Part shown: piece after piece, positions 61,684-64,000 of the stretch | Layout of the letters: each line of letters starts with the position of its first letter | Position numbering within the stretch: the stretch's first letter is position 1 | Source: Rusavskia elegans | Lineage: Eukaryota > Ascomycota > Lecanoromycetes > Teloschistales > Teloschistaceae | Direction of reading: 5' to 3' | DNA: 64,000 nucleotides | NCBI GenBank assembly: GCA_011316305.1 | Contig: SAUG01000091.1 | Span: 1 to 64,000, forward strand | Translations under genes and position numbers: made by a program | Notes under the pieces: model-generated | The model's input: the letters and a program-made list of their open reading frames with translations, nothing else | What the model was told of the DNA's origin: nothing | Databases searched by the model: none

Positions 61684-62441
61684 TTATGATGTTCTGCTCT
61701 CGCCCTCTTTCCGGAATCCATCAATCACCTCCAACATCGCCTTCCTCCTATGCACAGCATCATTGTGCTTCCCGCCTATGCTCATGCTGACCTTTTGTCC
61801 TTTATCCGCCCTTATCAACTTCTTCAGGAGCAGATGCTTCATCTACACGCATACGAAAACCCTATAATCCGAGCTGTTCTCTTCTTGTGGACTATCCGGT
61901 AGGTCCAGGAATTGAAACTCTTTCCCTACCAATGTCCCCAACTTTTTCGTGGTAGTGACTGCTTCATCCCTATTCGCTGGATCAAGACTGTCGTAGTGAA
62001 AGGCAACGCCATCAGCGATGCTGACAAGAAGGAGAGACTAATAAGAGCCGCCTTCGGCCACGGATAGATTAGGGCAGTCGTTGATAGGTAGGAAGATATG
62101 CGTTGTCTTGGCGAAGTTGGGGAAGGTATCGCGAAGGGTTAAAGGGTCGGGGGTAAAGGACATGCTAGGGCGAAGGAGGACGATTTTGCTGAAGTGGTAA
62201 TGGGCGAGGTAGTCACGTTCGAGGTACCTAAGTAGAGAGTAAGCCCAGTCGCATGGCTTTGAAGAATATGGAAAAATGTGTACTCTTCCCAAAATGCAAT
62301 GACCTGCCGCATGAACGTCAGCTCCGTTGAGGTTGGATTATGGCTGTATTCATACATTGTCCGTCAACCAATCATCCTTCAGGCTGGTAACATCCTCCTT
62401 GGTCACTGCTGTAGCTCAGTATGATTCGAGTGACAAGGAAC
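61684..62441 (-). pseudogene. Deneddylase (DEN1/NEDP1, C48 Ulp-family) pseudogene
   Basis: Cysteine protease family that removes NEDD8 or SUMO. Exon-like blocks: 62441-62356, 62303-62284 (20 nt) and 62227-61684, with good GT-AG sites. They give LKDDWLTDN, VIAFWEEYLERDYL, SKIVLLRPSMSF, AKTTHIFLPINDC, VAEGGS, SLLLVSIADGVAFHYDSLDP, DSPQEENSSD, VFVCV, MKHLLLKKL and GGKH. The catalytic HW is Tyr-stop, the catalytic DCG is Asp-Tyr-Arg, and another stop follows VFVCV. An early TGA lies in the first block. Except for that TGA, the lesions are C-to-T or G-to-A changes in CpA/TpG context. This points to inactivation by RIP of a duplicated copy. A 5' exon may lie upstream of 62490. Confidence 0.85.
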
Positions 62442-63350
62442 CTGCGCGGTAAGGCATACGAACAACGGACATCGAAATCTTGAACCGGTCAGCTTACGAA
62501 GAGGATTTCGATGGAATTCTTGTACATGCAGCTCAGATATGGTTCATCTGGGTGCAGCTGCCGCTCGTGTTAGCTCAGGCTGTCCTGGTATGTACAGCTC
62601 CTGGGCCGGGAAAGGCATGGTATAGGTGTATTGGAAGATGTTCGAACCCTCTTTAGATGTCTGGCGATTGCCCACCGCATAGTTAGATTTAGCTCAGGTT
62701 GAGAGCCTGGTATGAGGTGAACAGTCGTTGAAAGTCAGCAGCCGATGGGGAGCGAGTTGTACGACGGCTGAATGTTGGATTCGAGCTCAGCCAGAGGTTC
62801 GAGGCGGTGACTGTACGGGTGTAAAAGTGACGAGCGATCAGGGTTTCGAGGCCGCCGTCAGCAGTGCCGGGTCAGCCTGATATTTTGGAGAACCGCTTGT
62901 AATTATTTGAGGATGGAGGAAGTGCGAGAGGAGTCGTGCATGGAATCGTCGGGTGAACTTCGGAGCCCAGAGGCTGGCTCTTTACCTATTTGGGTATTCT
63001 GGGGAGGCGGGGGATGAGGGGAAGCTGGTACGTTCTTCATCACTTTTTCCCCCTATCTTGGTGCACGGAATCCATTCCCCACAATCCTGTTGACCTAAGA
63101 GTAGGTATGTGAGGTATCGTCGGGTGCAGTTCGCAATCCAAAAACTGTGTCTTTACCCATTCGGGTGTTTTTGAAGGCCTGGTGAGGGGAAGCTGGTAGG
63201 TTCTTCATCACTGTTTTCCCTTTTTTTGGTGTACTGTTGTACAGTACAGTTATCGCCCACAACAAGGCTAGATAGGCACCAGATTCTTGAAACAATCATT
63301 TTTGCAGTGAAGACTTCTTTCTGAGTCGACCTCTGACACATAAAAGAACA
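62442..63350. other. Intergenic with diverged tandem duplication
   Basis: Upstream region of the phosphatase. From 62947 to about 63084 and from 63118 to about 63258 the same text recurs in diverged form (entered as a repeat). The rest, 62500-62940, contains a possible further 5' piece of the deneddylase pseudogene and nothing else I can identify. Confidence 0.5.
62947..63258 (+). repeat. Diverged direct repeat, two copies of about 140 bp
   Basis: Unit 1 (62947-63084) and unit 2 (63118-63258) share CGTCGGGTG, TCTTTACC.ATT, GGGTATTCT/GGGTGTTTT, GAGGGGAAGCTGGTA, TTCTTCATCACT and TTTTCCC...TTGGTG in the same order, offset by about 168-171 bp. Substitutions and small indels separate them. Unit 2 ends about 90 bp before the phosphatase start. 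Confidence 0.7.
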
Positions 63351-63900
63351 ATGACGACAGAAGAAATTCCCAATCTTCGTTCCCTCTGCTCCCGTTCCGT
63401 CACCGACCCTATTCCACCTTCGCAAGTGGCAACCTACCTGAACAAGGACCCCTTCATCTCCATCCCAGGCGGTATAAACATCCGTTCCCTAACCTCCCCC
63501 ACCCTGCCCTCGGGCCGGATCTTCCGCTCCGGGACCCTCGCCCAAATCCCAGCACCAATGCTCCCCCAATTGTTGGCCACCTACAACATTCGCACAATCT
63601 ATGATTTACGCAGGGCCGACGAGCGGAAAACGGCGCCAAGCCCCATCATCGATGGCGTGGAAACGGTTTGGATCCCTAGCACGATTGACGGAACGATATA
63701 CTGGCCGGACCAAAACGGGGTGCGTCGGAAGAAGGAAACCCCAACCGCAGTACCCACGGCGGCATTCGCAGACGGTGATGGTATCAACGCATGGACATCA
63801 ATGTACCGAAACATTCTGGACACGCATGGACATATTTTCAAAGCCATCTTGGAGAAAATACGTGATGGGGGAGAAGGAGCGGTAATGTTTCATTGCACTG
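63351..63900 (+). CDS. Protein tyrosine/serine phosphatase, 5' exon (truncated by window end)
   Basis: N-terminal exon of a tyrosine/serine phosphatase of the dual-specificity-like family found in fungi and bacteria. Visible: a leading segment, the INIRSL...GRIFRSGTLAQ block, IRTIYDLRRADERK, and VMFHCT, the start of the catalytic HCxxGKDRTG loop. The exon ends within the loop codon at 63900 at a GTTCGT donor, so the rest of the active site lies beyond the window and the intron runs off the end. 183 full codons are present. The start ATG follows an AAAGAACA leader and matches the family N-terminus. No stop is seen within the exon, so the gene appears intact as far as it goes. Confidence 0.85.
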
Positions 63901-64000
63901 GTTCGTGCTTCACTAAATTTATTCCCACTAATGCTTCTTGTTGTTCCCACAAATGTTTCTTGTCTTTTTCCTGTTCGCACACGCGTCGCAATACCTATAT

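Overview
The window is nuclear DNA of a filamentous ascomycete (Pezizomycotina; the gene set and gene models would suit a dothideomycete, but I cannot place it more closely). Reasons: short GT-AG introns of about 45-110 nt, orthologues of SKI2, TAD2, CSM3/SWI3, importin-7/8, COX16, VNX1, RPT6, SKY1 and LNP1, the fungal-type 21 kDa complex I subunit, and two AT-rich blocks almost free of CpA/TpG. That last pattern is the mark of repeat-induced point mutation (RIP).

Layout. 1-8013 is a RIP-ruined transposon block. It holds a Ty3/gypsy chromovirus relic (gag zinc knuckle, integrase, chromodomain) and ends at a terminus motif that recurs in a MITE-like copy near 58.4 kb. A fucose-lectin-like gene follows at 9.5-10.7 kb. 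A gene-rich core runs from 12.5 to 19.8 kb: TAD2, complex I 21 kDa subunit, CSM3/SWI3 and SKI2. 19852-23101 is a complete RIP-degraded Mutator-like (MULE, Hop/FAR1-type) element with ~120 bp terminal inverted repeats and an 8-bp target duplication, inserted 59 bp after the SKI2 stop. The core resumes at 23.5-55.1 kb: importin-7/8, COX16, a small membrane protein, VNX1-type antiporter, RPT6, FGGY pentulose kinase, GRIP golgin, lunapark, a C2H2 protein, SRPK kinase, an acyl-CoA ligase and a TmpA-like membrane oxidoreductase. From 55.2 to 63.3 kb I find no intact gene, only dead ones: a protein-kinase pseudogene, a fragment of a second kinase-like protein, and a deneddylase (DEN1/NEDP1, C48) pseudogene whose catalytic His and Cys are both lost to RIP-type transitions. 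A tyrosine-phosphatase gene begins at 63351 and leaves the window.

How the genes relate. Most are unlinked housekeeping functions (RNA decay, tRNA editing, replication-fork protection, nuclear import, respiratory-chain assembly, proteasome, Golgi/ER structure). Only the acyl-CoA ligase and the TmpA-like protein suggest a functional pair. I did not find a clearly new molecular system. The most informative material is the RIP'd mobile DNA and the RIP-killed duplicate gene. Exon structures were read by eye from splice signals and reading-frame continuity.
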